DNA from: Bacteroidales bacterium
Lineage (GTDB): Bacteria; Bacteroidota; Bacteroidia; Bacteroidales; UBA12077
Reading direction: 5' to 3'
DNA: 37,217 nt
NCBI GenBank assembly: GCA_027859205.1
Contig: JAQIBH010000138.1
Span: forward strand, 1 to 37,217
Part shown: piece by piece, positions 17,358 through 25,022 of the stretch
How positions within the stretch are numbered: position 1 is the first letter of the stretch
How the letters are laid out: every line of letters begins with the position of its first letter
Program-made: the position numbers and the translations under genes
The notes under the pieces: generated by a model
Databases searched by the model: none
What the model was told of the DNA's origin: nothing
The model's input: the letters and a program-made list of their open reading frames with translations, nothing else

Positions 17358-18353
17358 TTACTGATGTTTTTTCAATGATCTTATTGCTATGAAAATAAAT
17401 CCTATAATTAATATTAAAAAACTTAGTGCGAACAATGCTTGCCGTTTAATAATTTTTATAATTGGAGCATTTTTATAGGTAATATCCGTTACAATAGACA
17501 ATGCAAAATCAGGTAAACGTGTCGAAGGATCCTGTTCAATATACATGAATTCTGCATTTAGTTTTTGGTCTTTAATACTGAAATCGTTTTTTTGATCTGT
17601 TTTTTGAACAAAAGCATTAATAATTAAACTGTCTGGAATGTATCTATTTAAAGCTTCATCAATCAATGGAAACTGATAATCGGTAGTTCCAAACCAATAA
17701 TTAACAGATACAATATTCTCATTTTCAGCAGTAATTTGCTTCAATCGATTTACAAACATTTCCATTATTTTATCAGCAACCTCAGAGTAACTCCCAATTT
17801 CTATTAAAAAGCGACCATTTTTAGTAGCTTGATAAGAATAAGATTTAAGTCTTTTGGTTGACGATTCAAACTGAAATCTTTCAGCAAAAAACGCTTGGGA
17901 ATTCAAAATTCTGTTTAAGTAATTTATTCTATCCTCCCCAAATGCTGAAAAGTCTAATCCCCAATCGGGCGTATATGTTGTATTAATGACAATATTATCT
18001 TCAATAATATACAAATCGTGAAAAATGGAATCAAGACCCAATGATTTCATTTGCTTATTAAGATTTTTAGATCTAAGATCAATATTTGTTTTATTTGTAA
18101 GAGCCGTTAATGCATTTTTCTGATTATCATAAAATGATTTTTCAAAAGTTTTTAATGCTGAAGTTTGAAATTCACTTATACCAATTATTTCATTTCTGAT
18201 CTTTACTCTTAGATCATTTTCACTCTTTTTTTGAATATTTATTGTATCTTGAATTGTAATAATTGCTAATATCACATTAAGTAAAAGCACTGTTAATGTA
18301 ACCTTTACAAAAAGTAATTTATAAATTGATTGTCTTTTTGAACTTTTGTCCAT
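17358..18353 (-). CDS. membrane-anchored sensor-like protein without output domain
   Basis: The 331-residue protein has a basic N-terminus, a membrane span at ~12-33, a periplasmic region of ~270 residues and a second span at ~305-325. Only a few residues (SLKKHQ) remain in the cytoplasm. The topology is that of the input half of a histidine kinase, chemoreceptor or phosphatase with a Cache-like extracellular domain, but no HAMP, kinase, phosphatase or cyclase domain follows. The reading frame ends with a clean stop and no downstream open frame on this strand continues it before the MFS gene. Family assignment is by topology only. Confidence 0.65.
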   Translation of the reverse strand: MDKSSKRQSIYKLLFVKVTLTVLLLNVILAIITIQDTINIQKKSENDLRVKIRNEIIGISEFQTSALKTFEKSFYDNQKNALTALTNKTNIDLRSKNLNKQMKSLGLDSIFHDLYIIEDNIVINTTYTPDWGLDFSAFGEDRINYLNRILNSQAFFAERFQFESSTKRLKSYSYQATKNGRFLIEIGSYSEVADKIMEMFVNRLKQITAENENIVSVNYWFGTTDYQFPLIDEALNRYIPDSLIINAFVQKTDQKNDFSIKDQKLNAEFMYIEQDPSTRLPDFALSIVTDITYKNAPIIKIIKRQALFALSFLILIIGFIFIAIRSLKKHQ

Positions 18354-18550
18354 ACTTGAAATTGTTAGATTAAAAAACGAAGGTCAAGTTAATAAAAAAG
18401 AAATTATTTATGAAGATTTAAGTCTTTTTTTACAAAACTTTCTATTATTTATGTTCATTTTACCGTTTAAATTTATTAAATATTATTTTTTTGGCCCGCA
18501 AAACCCTTTAATTTATTTATTTTCGCGATGTAAAAATTAAAACTAAAATT

Positions 18551-19408
18551 ATGATTGATATAACACAACACAGTTTATACAAACCAATGGAAGTTGATTC
18601 AGTATTGTCAAATATTTTTAATACATATTTAAAGAAATTTGCTGTGCTGTTTGTTTCAAGTTTTGTGGCAGCATTTATTATTCAAGTTGTTTTTTATCAA
18701 TTCGGTTTTTTTGAACTAACGAAATTAGGGGATCCTGAAGAAATACTTTCTGCAATTGCAGGAATGAGGAATGAAATTATAATTGGCTCTATTACGTACT
18801 TTGTAATTTATGGTATTTTAATTTGTTTTTTAATTAATTACTTAATTAGAAGTGATTTAGATTCAACATTATCTATACAGGAAATATTCGTTGAATCAGT
18901 AAAGAATAATTCTGTTCATTTAATTTTCTTCCTTATATTATCTATGTTAATTATTATAGCAGGAGCTTTTCTTGGTATTATTGTATTTATAATCGGTTCT
19001 TTCCTCTCAATGATTTATCTTGGAACCGTTCTTGTACCCGGAGGAACAATTATTGTGGCTGAAGAGAAAAATGCTTTTGAAGCAATTCGTAGAGCATTTA
19101 CTTTAACTCATAAAGATTTTTGGTCAACACTGGGCGCCGTTATTTTATATTTCTTGATTATGATTCTTATTTCAATTGTAATGAATGCAATTTTAGCAAT
19201 ACCTTTTATTTTAAAGTTTGTTAATAATTGGCGAGAAACCGAGAATTTTTTCGAATTATTTAATATGCAAACATATGATATTGGCAGCTGGGTTGTTTTA
19301 TTAAACTCTTTGGTTGCTGCAATTACATATCCATTTTTTGCTTTACTTTCCGTTGTTCTATATTTAAAATTAAGGTTTTTAGAAGATAAAAAAACAATAG
19401 TACAATAA
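18551..19408 (+). CDS. multi-span membrane protein of unknown function
   Basis: The 285-residue protein has about six hydrophobic spans. The first is at ~32-55, and two long ones fill ~120-165 and ~195-225. A conserved-looking loop, EEKNAFEAIRRAFTLTHKDFWSTLGAVI (~176-203), resembles the segment in GPDPase-type or DUF975-like membrane proteins, where a helix with xxRAFxLT precedes a span. The ATG at 18551 follows an AT-rich leader. No enzymatic residues are evident. It is divergent from the sensor-like gene and followed by the 346-base gap described below. Confidence 0.65.
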   Translation: MIDITQHSLYKPMEVDSVLSNIFNTYLKKFAVLFVSSFVAAFIIQVVFYQFGFFELTKLGDPEEILSAIAGMRNEIIIGSITYFVIYGILICFLINYLIRSDLDSTLSIQEIFVESVKNNSVHLIFFLILSMLIIIAGAFLGIIVFIIGSFLSMIYLGTVLVPGGTIIVAEEKNAFEAIRRAFTLTHKDFWSTLGAVILYFLIMILISIVMNAILAIPFILKFVNNWRETENFFELFNMQTYDIGSWVVLLNSLVAAITYPFFALLSVVLYLKLRFLEDKKTIVQ

Positions 19409-19451
19409 GAACTCCAGAATTGAATCTACAAGTTATTTTTTTTGAACTGAC

Positions 19452-19479
19452 GCAACCTTTTTTAATTCCTATACATCTA
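19452..19479 (+). promoter_or_regulatory. candidate ECF-sigma-type promoter
   Basis: GCAACC at 19452-19457 and CATCTA at 19474-19479 are separated by 16 bases. The AAC-containing -35 and CGTC-like -10 at this spacing resemble ECF sigma promoters rather than the Bacteroidota housekeeping box. A 5-bp dyad (CCTAT 19468-19472, ATAGG 19481-19485) spans the -10 and could be an operator. This is inference from pattern only. Confidence 0.35.
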
Positions 19480-19485
19480 CATAGG

Positions 19486-19597
19486 TAGCATCAATTAAAT
19501 TTTTGTTTTGTTTCAATACCCTAATTTAAATAATGATACTGCTATTTAGTCGCAGTAATTTTTAAGGACAGGCGGTGCAATTTGCACCGCTTTTTTT
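19486..19597 (+). ncRNA. candidate small RNA in the 19409-19754 gap
   Basis: The 346-base gap between the membrane protein gene and yaaA has no convincing protein gene. It does contain an ECF-like promoter and a strong intrinsic terminator, which together would define an RNA of about 110 bases. Inside it are a 6-bp stem (TACTGC 19537-19542, GCAGTA 19552-19557) and the terminator stem. A 10-codon ATG frame (19533-19565) also lies within, probably by chance. The 5' end is my estimate, about seven bases after the -10. The alternative is that the terminator simply ends the transcript of the gene at 18551-19408. The remaining bases to 19754 show nothing I can assign. Confidence 0.3.
19572..19597 (+). 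terminator. intrinsic terminator
   Basis: A perfect 8-bp GC-rich stem, GCGGTGCA at 19572-19579 and TGCACCGC at 19583-19590, has a three-base loop and is followed directly by seven T. It is the most canonical terminator in the window and lies 164 bases after the nearest upstream gene. Confidence 0.9.
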
Positions 19598-19754
19598 GTG
19601 CTTACAATTTAGTTGGTTTTAAAATCAATTATGATTATTTAAACAATTATAGTAGGCAATTTGGAAGAATTTATTTAAAAATGTTCGAGGTTTTGCATGA
19701 ACATATCAAATATTATCATGTTAGTAAATGAAATATACTGATTGAATTATTATT

Positions 19755-20519
19755 ATGATAACTGTAATTTCTCCTGCAAAAACTTTAGATTTTAAAAGGG
19801 ATGTTCAAACCAAGCAATATTCACAACCGTATTTCCTGAAAGATTCGGAAGTTTTAATCAAAGAGCTTCGAAAATTAAATCCAAAGGATATTGTTCGCAT
19901 AATGAAAGTGAGCAATGATATAGCATTTCTTAATTTCGAAAGAAATTTATCATGGAGAATTCCCTTTACTATCGATAATGCCAAACAAGCTATATTGGCA
20001 TTTAATGGGCAGGTTTTCATTGGATTGAACTCAAAAACTTTAACTGAAAATGAATTATTATTTGCTCAAGATAATTTTAGAATTTTATCGGGATTATATG
20101 GAGCATTGAAACCTTTAGATTTAATGCAAGCTTATCGATTAGAAATGGGTATCCCATTAAAAAATCCTAGAGGGAAAAATTTATATGAATTTTGGGGAAC
20201 AAAAATAACAGAAACAATAAATAGTGAATTACAAGATCATAAGTATAAAGTTCTGATTAATTTAGCCTCAAAGGAATACTACAAAGTGATAAAACCTAAA
20301 TTAATTAAAGGTGAAATCATTACTCCTGTTTTTAAAGAAGAAAAAGGAAGTAACTATAAAGTCATAGCGGTTTATGCAAAAAATGCGCGTGGTTTAATGA
20401 GTCGATTTATTATTCAAAATGGAATTGAAAATCCTGAAGATATAAAAGCCTTTGATTCTGAAGATTATCTATATAATCAAGATTTATCCACTGAGAACGA
20501 GTGGGTTTTTACACGATAG
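19755..20519 (+). CDS. yaaA: YaaA-family peroxide stress protein
   Basis: The 254-residue length and the opening MITVISPAKTLDF are characteristic of the YaaA/DUF328 family. Further conserved parts are LNFERNL, AILAFNGQVFIGL (~75-90), LSGLYGALKPLDLMQAYRLEMG (~112-133), NLASKEYYK and ARGLMSRFIIQN. In E. coli the protein lowers free iron and oxidative damage during peroxide stress and binds DNA; that role is assumed here from the family. The gene stands alone: a terminator lies 157 bases upstream and a convergent lipoprotein gene lies 69 bases downstream. Confidence 0.95.
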   Translation: MITVISPAKTLDFKRDVQTKQYSQPYFLKDSEVLIKELRKLNPKDIVRIMKVSNDIAFLNFERNLSWRIPFTIDNAKQAILAFNGQVFIGLNSKTLTENELLFAQDNFRILSGLYGALKPLDLMQAYRLEMGIPLKNPRGKNLYEFWGTKITETINSELQDHKYKVLINLASKEYYKVIKPKLIKGEIITPVFKEEKGSNYKVIAVYAKNARGLMSRFIIQNGIENPEDIKAFDSEDYLYNQDLSTENEWVFTR

Positions 20520-20588
20520 TGATTAGTCTCCCAATTTATTTCATCTGACACTTAACAGCTTAGCATTTTTTGCTTTTTAGGAATTGTT

Positions 20589-21395
20589 TTAAGGTTTAGC
20601 CAAAAGAATATTTTTTATCCACACTTTTGTTGGTGTTGATAAATCATTCATTGAAGAATTTTGTTTCCCTCCGGGATTTCCGCCTCCCTTACTTCCACCA
20701 CCATCTCCTCCAGAGCCTCTACTACCTCCTCCTCCTGAACCTTTTCCTGAGCCACCGCCGCCTGTATTCATACCAAGGGGCTTACTTTCAGTTGTTGACG
20801 ATTTTAGTGAACCTGTTTCCAATCCTATACTTAATGTTTTTGGTGAGATATCAGAGTAATTGGAATAAATTGCATTTAAGGGAATTTTCATTTCATAGTA
20901 AAGAGATTTAAAATCATCCTGATCAATAGATACTTCCACTCCATACGGATTTTGAACGACAAAGTAGTTTTCAATATTTTTTTTGAAACCAAAAAACTCA
21001 ACTTCAAGTAGTTGATTAGGATTCCATTCTGGGACATTTTTATTCTGTTTCTTTTTATTTCTGTCCATTTTAGGAAATGGCTTTTCAATTGGACAAGTAA
21101 TACATAAATATTCTTTTTTCTTTCCAGTAGTATCTATCCACATCGTCAATCCTGCTAACATTAATTTTTTTTGTATTGATTGATCATTAATATTAATTCG
21201 GATGTACAAATTTTTCTCATCATTTGAGATTCCATATGAAAACCTATTATTATCTTTTGAATCAAGAGTTGTTGTCCAGTCTGATGATGAACCATCAATA
21301 TTTAATGGTGTTGCTTCGTAGCTGGCCTCGTAGGTGCTACATCCAGCAAATAATAACAAAGAAGAAATCGCAATTATTATAATATTTGTTTTCAT
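20589..21395 (-). CDS. Gly-rich lipoprotein with CBM9-like domain
   Basis: A lipoprotein signal (LLLFAGC, Cys at ~19) precedes a region of about 180 residues. This region begins LNIDGSSSDW and contains NDEKNLYIRININD and GLTMWIDTTGKK, the pattern of CBM9-like (DOMON-type) beta-sandwich domains of Bacteroidota surface proteins. A Gly/Ser-rich tract of about 38 residues follows (~212-250, with GGGGSGKGSGGGG). A short tail ending KVWIKNILLAKP then completes the protein. The Gly tract is probably a flexible linker that returns the chain to a final beta strand. The ligand is unknown. It is transcribed alone on the minus strand. Confidence 0.7.
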   Translation of the reverse strand: MKTNIIIIAISSLLLFAGCSTYEASYEATPLNIDGSSSDWTTTLDSKDNNRFSYGISNDEKNLYIRININDQSIQKKLMLAGLTMWIDTTGKKKEYLCITCPIEKPFPKMDRNKKKQNKNVPEWNPNQLLEVEFFGFKKNIENYFVVQNPYGVEVSIDQDDFKSLYYEMKIPLNAIYSNYSDISPKTLSIGLETGSLKSSTTESKPLGMNTGGGGSGKGSGGGGSRGSGGDGGGSKGGGNPGGKQNSSMNDLSTPTKVWIKNILLAKP

Positions 21396-21533
21396 AGTTT
21401 AACTTTTAATTTTTTTATATAATATTACTTAGAAACCTAGAATTTCAATTTATTACACTATTTTGAAATTAAATGTTTTATTGGATGAATAATTATCAGA
21501 ATAGCAATAATTATTAATTAATAATTTCTTTTT

Positions 21534-21541
21534 TAACTTTG
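21534..21541 (+). promoter_or_regulatory. candidate -7 box for the DUF5063 gene cluster
   Basis: TAACTTTG matches TAnnTTTG fully and lies 22 bases before the ATG at 21564, giving a short leader. No clear TTTG is present at the expected upstream distance. Confidence 0.45.
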
Positions 21542-21563
21542 CTCCAAATTTATTGAAGGAAAT

Positions 21564-22202
21564 ATGGAAGGAGATTTGAAGAACGACGTTGTTTATTCGC
21601 AAAACATTACTGAGTTTGTAATCGTTGCAGGAGAATATTGTACATTCGTTGAGAATACATTAAGATTTTCTAAAAAAGATTTTTTAGAGAAAAGTGGAAA
21701 GTTGTTACCTTTAATTTATTTAAAAACAAACCTTCTACCGAGATTTGAATCTATTTTTGACGATGGCAATGAAAAATTTGTTAGTGAAGAAGAGTGGGAT
21801 ATTATTCACGACGCTGTTCAGAAGAAATTAGGTTTGCATGATGATTACAGAGAAGTATTTGATCCCTTAACTCATGAACAACTCGAACAAAGTACTGCAA
21901 GTATTTCGGATAGTTTAGCTGATATATACCAGGATTTAAAAAACTTCATTACTTTGTATAATATTGGTACAGAAGAACTAATGAATGATGCATTATGGGA
22001 ATGTCAATTAAATTTTGAAGAATTTTGGGGACAAAAACTTTTAAATGTGTTAAAAGCAATACATAATGTATATTTTGGCGAAGATGATTTGGAAGAAGAC
22101 GAAGGAAAAAATACAGAGGAGAATAATGTGGATGGAGATATTGATACAAGTAACTGGATACTTTCAAAACGACAGGCAGATTATAGAAAAGGAGAGGAGT
22201 AG
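21564..22202 (+). CDS. DUF5063 family protein
   Basis: The 212-residue acidic, mostly helical, probably cytoplasmic protein matches my recollection of DUF5063. Features include EFVIVAGEYCTFVEN near residue 20, LLPLIYLKTNLLP and LWECQLNFEEFWGQKLLNVLKAIH. The last ~35 residues are strongly acidic and then end KRQADYRKGEE. No function is known for this family. Its stop codon is followed directly by the ATG of the exonuclease gene with no spacing, which indicates shared transcription and probably coupled translation, so a joint role in nucleic-acid metabolism is a reasonable guess. Confidence 0.8.
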   Translation: MEGDLKNDVVYSQNITEFVIVAGEYCTFVENTLRFSKKDFLEKSGKLLPLIYLKTNLLPRFESIFDDGNEKFVSEEEWDIIHDAVQKKLGLHDDYREVFDPLTHEQLEQSTASISDSLADIYQDLKNFITLYNIGTEELMNDALWECQLNFEEFWGQKLLNVLKAIHNVYFGEDDLEEDEGKNTEENNVDGDIDTSNWILSKRQADYRKGEE

Positions 22203-22778
22203 ATGTTTGCAGAAAATGTAACTACTGAGGAAATCAATGATTTGCCTCTTTATCAGTTCAGTGGAGGAATTTTTATTATTGATACTTTTGAAAAATTAGA
22301 TTTTTATTTACCCTTAATAAAGGACCAAAAGATCCTTGGTTTTGATACAGAAACTAAGCCATCATTTAAAAAGGGAAAAAACAATCCTGTGTCATTATTA
22401 CAGTTGACCTCGAAAACCCAAGCATTTTTAATCAGAATAAATAAAATTGGGTTACCACCGGAAATTTCAGATATATTAATTGATAATAATATTAAAAAAA
22501 TAGGATTGGCGATTAAAGATGATATAAAAATATTGAAAAACATAGCAGGTTTTGAACCAACTAGCTTTATAGATTTACAAGATTACGTTAGTGATTTTGG
22601 AATTGAAGCAATGAGTTTAAAAAAAATTACAGCAATTGTATTAAATAAGAGGATTTCAAAATCTCAACAAGTTACAAACTGGGATAGAGAGGAATTATCG
22701 GAGGCTCAACAAATTTACGCGGCAACTGACGCCTGGGCATGTTTACAAGTTTATAATAAACTAAATCAAGAAAAATAA
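22203..22778 (+). CDS. 3'-5' exonuclease, DEDDy type (RNase D-like)
   Basis: The 191-residue single-domain protein belongs to the DnaQ-like exonuclease fold. Catalytic residues are visible: D48 and E50 in LGFDTETKPSF, an Asp at 106/107 in LAIKDDIKIL, and Y172 with D176 in YAATDAWACLQVY. The YxxxD last motif makes it the DEDDy class. It lacks the HRDC domain of full RNase D, so it may act on small RNA or DNA ends. It abuts the DUF5063 gene and is 11 bases ahead of the methyltransferase gene. Confidence 0.92.
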   Translation: MFAENVTTEEINDLPLYQFSGGIFIIDTFEKLDFYLPLIKDQKILGFDTETKPSFKKGKNNPVSLLQLTSKTQAFLIRINKIGLPPEISDILIDNNIKKIGLAIKDDIKILKNIAGFEPTSFIDLQDYVSDFGIEAMSLKKITAIVLNKRISKSQQVTNWDREELSEAQQIYAATDAWACLQVYNKLNQEK

Positions 22779-22789
22779 TTTACTAAAAT

Positions 22790-23974
22790 ATGAATTATCC
22801 AAAAGTGATATTAAAATCAGGAAAAGATCAATCGGTAAGACGTTACCATCCATGGATTTTTTCCGGTGCTATTAAAAAGATTATTGGAAATGTTAACGAA
22901 GGCGATTTAGTTATTGTTACTGATAATAAAGATGAGTTTTTGGCTTTAGGTCACTTCCAGATTGGTTCGATTGCTGTAAGAATTATATCGTTTGATGAAA
23001 TTGAGATCAATAAAAGTTTTTGGAAAGAAAAAATAAATAAAGCATATAAATTTAGAAAAGAGTTTGGTTTAACTGAAAATGAGAATAATAATGTTTATCG
23101 TTTAGTACATGCCGAAGGTGATGGTTTACCAGGCTTAATTATTGATTTCTATAATGGTACAGCAGTACTTCAAATGCATTCAATTGGAATGTATTTGAAT
23201 AGGGAGCATATTATTGATGCACTAAAGGAATTATATGGCGATAAATTAAAAGCTGTTTACGATAAAAGTGAAAAAACTATACCATTTAAATCAGATATTG
23301 AAGCAAAAAACGAATATGTGTATGGAGAAACCAGTGAAAAAACGGTTGTCGAATATGGAAATAAATTTAAGATAAATTGGGAAGATGGACAAAAAACAGG
23401 TTTTTTTATTGATCAACGTGAAAACAGAAAGTTATTGGCAAAATACTCAAAAGATAAAGCAGTATTAAATGTATTTGGTTATACAGGAGGATTTTCTGTA
23501 TATGCGATGCAAGGCGGCGCTACATTAGTACATTCCGTTGATAGCTCTAAAAAAGCAATTGATCTTACCAACGAGAATATTGAACTTAATTTTGAAGATA
23601 CTAGTAGACATGAAGCGTTTGCAGTTGATGCATTTGAATATTTAAATGACATTAAAGATAAATATGATATTATTATTCTTGATCCTCCGGCATTTGCAAA
23701 ACATCACAACGCTTTACATAATGCACTACAAGGTTATAAGAGATTAAATATAAAAGCTATCGAAAACATTAAGCCTGGAGGATTGATATTTACTTTCTCG
23801 TGCTCGCAAGTAGTTAGTAAAGAAAACTTCAGAAAAACACTCTTCACGGCCGCCGCCAATACAGGTAGAAATGTTAGAATTTTACATCAGTTAAGTCAAC
23901 CAATAGATCACGCTGTTAATCTTTACCATCCTGAAAGTGAATATTTAAAAGGTTTGGTTGTTTATGTTGAGTAA
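22790..23974 (+). CDS. RlmI-type 23S rRNA (cytosine-5)-methyltransferase
   Basis: The 394-residue protein has an N-terminal PUA-like domain (VRRYHPWIFSGAIKKI, to ~75), a central EEHEE-like region and a Rossmann methyltransferase domain. Motif I is NVFGYTGGFSVYAMQGGA (~225-242). Motif IV is DPPAF beginning at D298, and motif VI holds the likely catalytic Cys C338 in FTFSCSQ. Members of this family methylate C5 of cytidine in 23S rRNA; the exact site here is not known. It follows the exonuclease gene by 11 bases and precedes the LVIVD-repeat gene by 33. Confidence 0.93.
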   Translation: MNYPKVILKSGKDQSVRRYHPWIFSGAIKKIIGNVNEGDLVIVTDNKDEFLALGHFQIGSIAVRIISFDEIEINKSFWKEKINKAYKFRKEFGLTENENNNVYRLVHAEGDGLPGLIIDFYNGTAVLQMHSIGMYLNREHIIDALKELYGDKLKAVYDKSEKTIPFKSDIEAKNEYVYGETSEKTVVEYGNKFKINWEDGQKTGFFIDQRENRKLLAKYSKDKAVLNVFGYTGGFSVYAMQGGATLVHSVDSSKKAIDLTNENIELNFEDTSRHEAFAVDAFEYLNDIKDKYDIIILDPPAFAKHHNALHNALQGYKRLNIKAIENIKPGGLIFTFSCSQVVSKENFRKTLFTAAANTGRNVRILHQLSQPIDHAVNLYHPESEYLKGLVVYVE

Positions 23975-24007
23975 TTTACACTAAATTTATTACCAAAATA
24001 TAAATTA

Positions 24008-25009
24008 ATGAAAAAGTTATTCCTTATTGTATTAATTGTATTGATTGTTTTATCGGTATCAAAAGCACAATATATATATCCCGTTGCGGATTATAAATCC
24101 GAAATGAAAGATGTTGAATTATCTAATTTCGATATAAATGGTGATATTTTATATTTGCCTTTAGGTAAAACAGGATTACATATTTTAAATATTCAAGACC
24201 TAAATAATATACATGAATTGTCGATCTATACTGAATACGAAAAACGATCGAGGAAAAAAGTACACGGATATGCTAATTGTGTAAAAGTAAGCAATAATAA
24301 AGCGTATTTATCTTATGGCCCTTTGGGTTTGAAAATATTAGATGTTTCTGATCCAACAATGCCCTTTGTTTTAGGAACATATTATCGATATCAGGATGTA
24401 TATTGCACAGAAATTTATGAAAATTATGCATTTCTTGGTTACACCGAAATGGGATTGGAAGTTGTTGATTTAAAGGACCTTGATAATATAAATATAGTTT
24501 CCAGAAATAATATTCGTGATTTTAGTGTTAACAATATTGAAATAATACCACCTTATGTTATTATTTCTGGAGGAGACAAAGGTCTACACATATTTAAATT
24601 TACAGAACCATTTACATCGTTTAAGCAGGCAGAGTTTCCAAGGTCGCATTTCATGGATAACAAGGCTAATGAACTTTTAATCAGAGGTTCTACAGCTTAT
24701 GTAGCAAACGATATTGGGGGACTTTCAGTTTTAAATGTTGGATTGCCATTATATCCATTAGAGGTTAAAACTGTTAAAACTGAAAGTAAAGCAACCGATT
24801 TATATATTGATCGGAATTATATGTATGTTACGTGTGGCAAGTATATTGAAGTATTCGATATTAGAGAACCAGAGAACCCTGTTAAAATATCAGAATATTT
24901 TGATAAAGAAAAAGAATTTAAGTACTTGAAAATCCATAATAATCATTTATATGCTTTATATAAAGACGGAAATAAAAATTATGGAATCGTAATATTTCAA
25001 GTGGAGTAA
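24008..25009 (+). CDS. secreted LVIVD-repeat (beta-propeller-like) protein
   Basis: A signal peptide (MKKLFLIVLIVLIVLSVSKAQ) is followed by about 310 residues made of LVIVD-type repeats. Recognisable units are GKTGLHILNIQDLNNI, GPLGLKILDVSDPTMP, TEMGLEVVDLKDLDNI, GDKGLHIFKF, DIGGLSVLNVGLP and CGKYIEVFDIREPENP. The repeats, each about 40-50 residues, should fold as a small propeller on the cell surface or in the periplasm. The ligand is unknown. The 3' end lies only 13 bases from the convergent recQ stop. Confidence 0.85.
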   Translation: MKKLFLIVLIVLIVLSVSKAQYIYPVADYKSEMKDVELSNFDINGDILYLPLGKTGLHILNIQDLNNIHELSIYTEYEKRSRKKVHGYANCVKVSNNKAYLSYGPLGLKILDVSDPTMPFVLGTYYRYQDVYCTEIYENYAFLGYTEMGLEVVDLKDLDNINIVSRNNIRDFSVNNIEIIPPYVIISGGDKGLHIFKFTEPFTSFKQAEFPRSHFMDNKANELLIRGSTAYVANDIGGLSVLNVGLPLYPLEVKTVKTESKATDLYIDRNYMYVTCGKYIEVFDIREPENPVKISEYFDKEKEFKYLKIHNNHLYALYKDGNKNYGIVIFQVE

Positions 25010-25022
25010 TTTTTTTAGTTTT

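Noticed and set aside
18490-18525. TTTG followed by TATTTTCG before the membrane protein gene at 18551
   Set aside because: The spacing is 24 bases and the -7 box has a mismatch, outside the Bacteroidota consensus, so I did not list it as a promoter.
18346-18540. A 64-codon plus-strand frame between the sensor-like gene and the membrane protein gene
   Set aside because: It overlaps the start of the sensor-like gene, has low-complexity AT-driven Phe/Leu-rich content, no recognisable family, and occupies the expected promoter region.
19533-19565. A 10-codon frame in the gap before yaaA
   Set aside because: It is too short to distinguish from chance and overlaps a stem of the candidate small RNA.
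21545-21552. A minus-strand TAAATTTG box upstream of the Gly-rich lipoprotein gene
   Set aside because: It is 150 bases from that start codon, lacks a -33 element, and overlaps the leader of the plus-strand DUF5063 gene, so it is probably chance.
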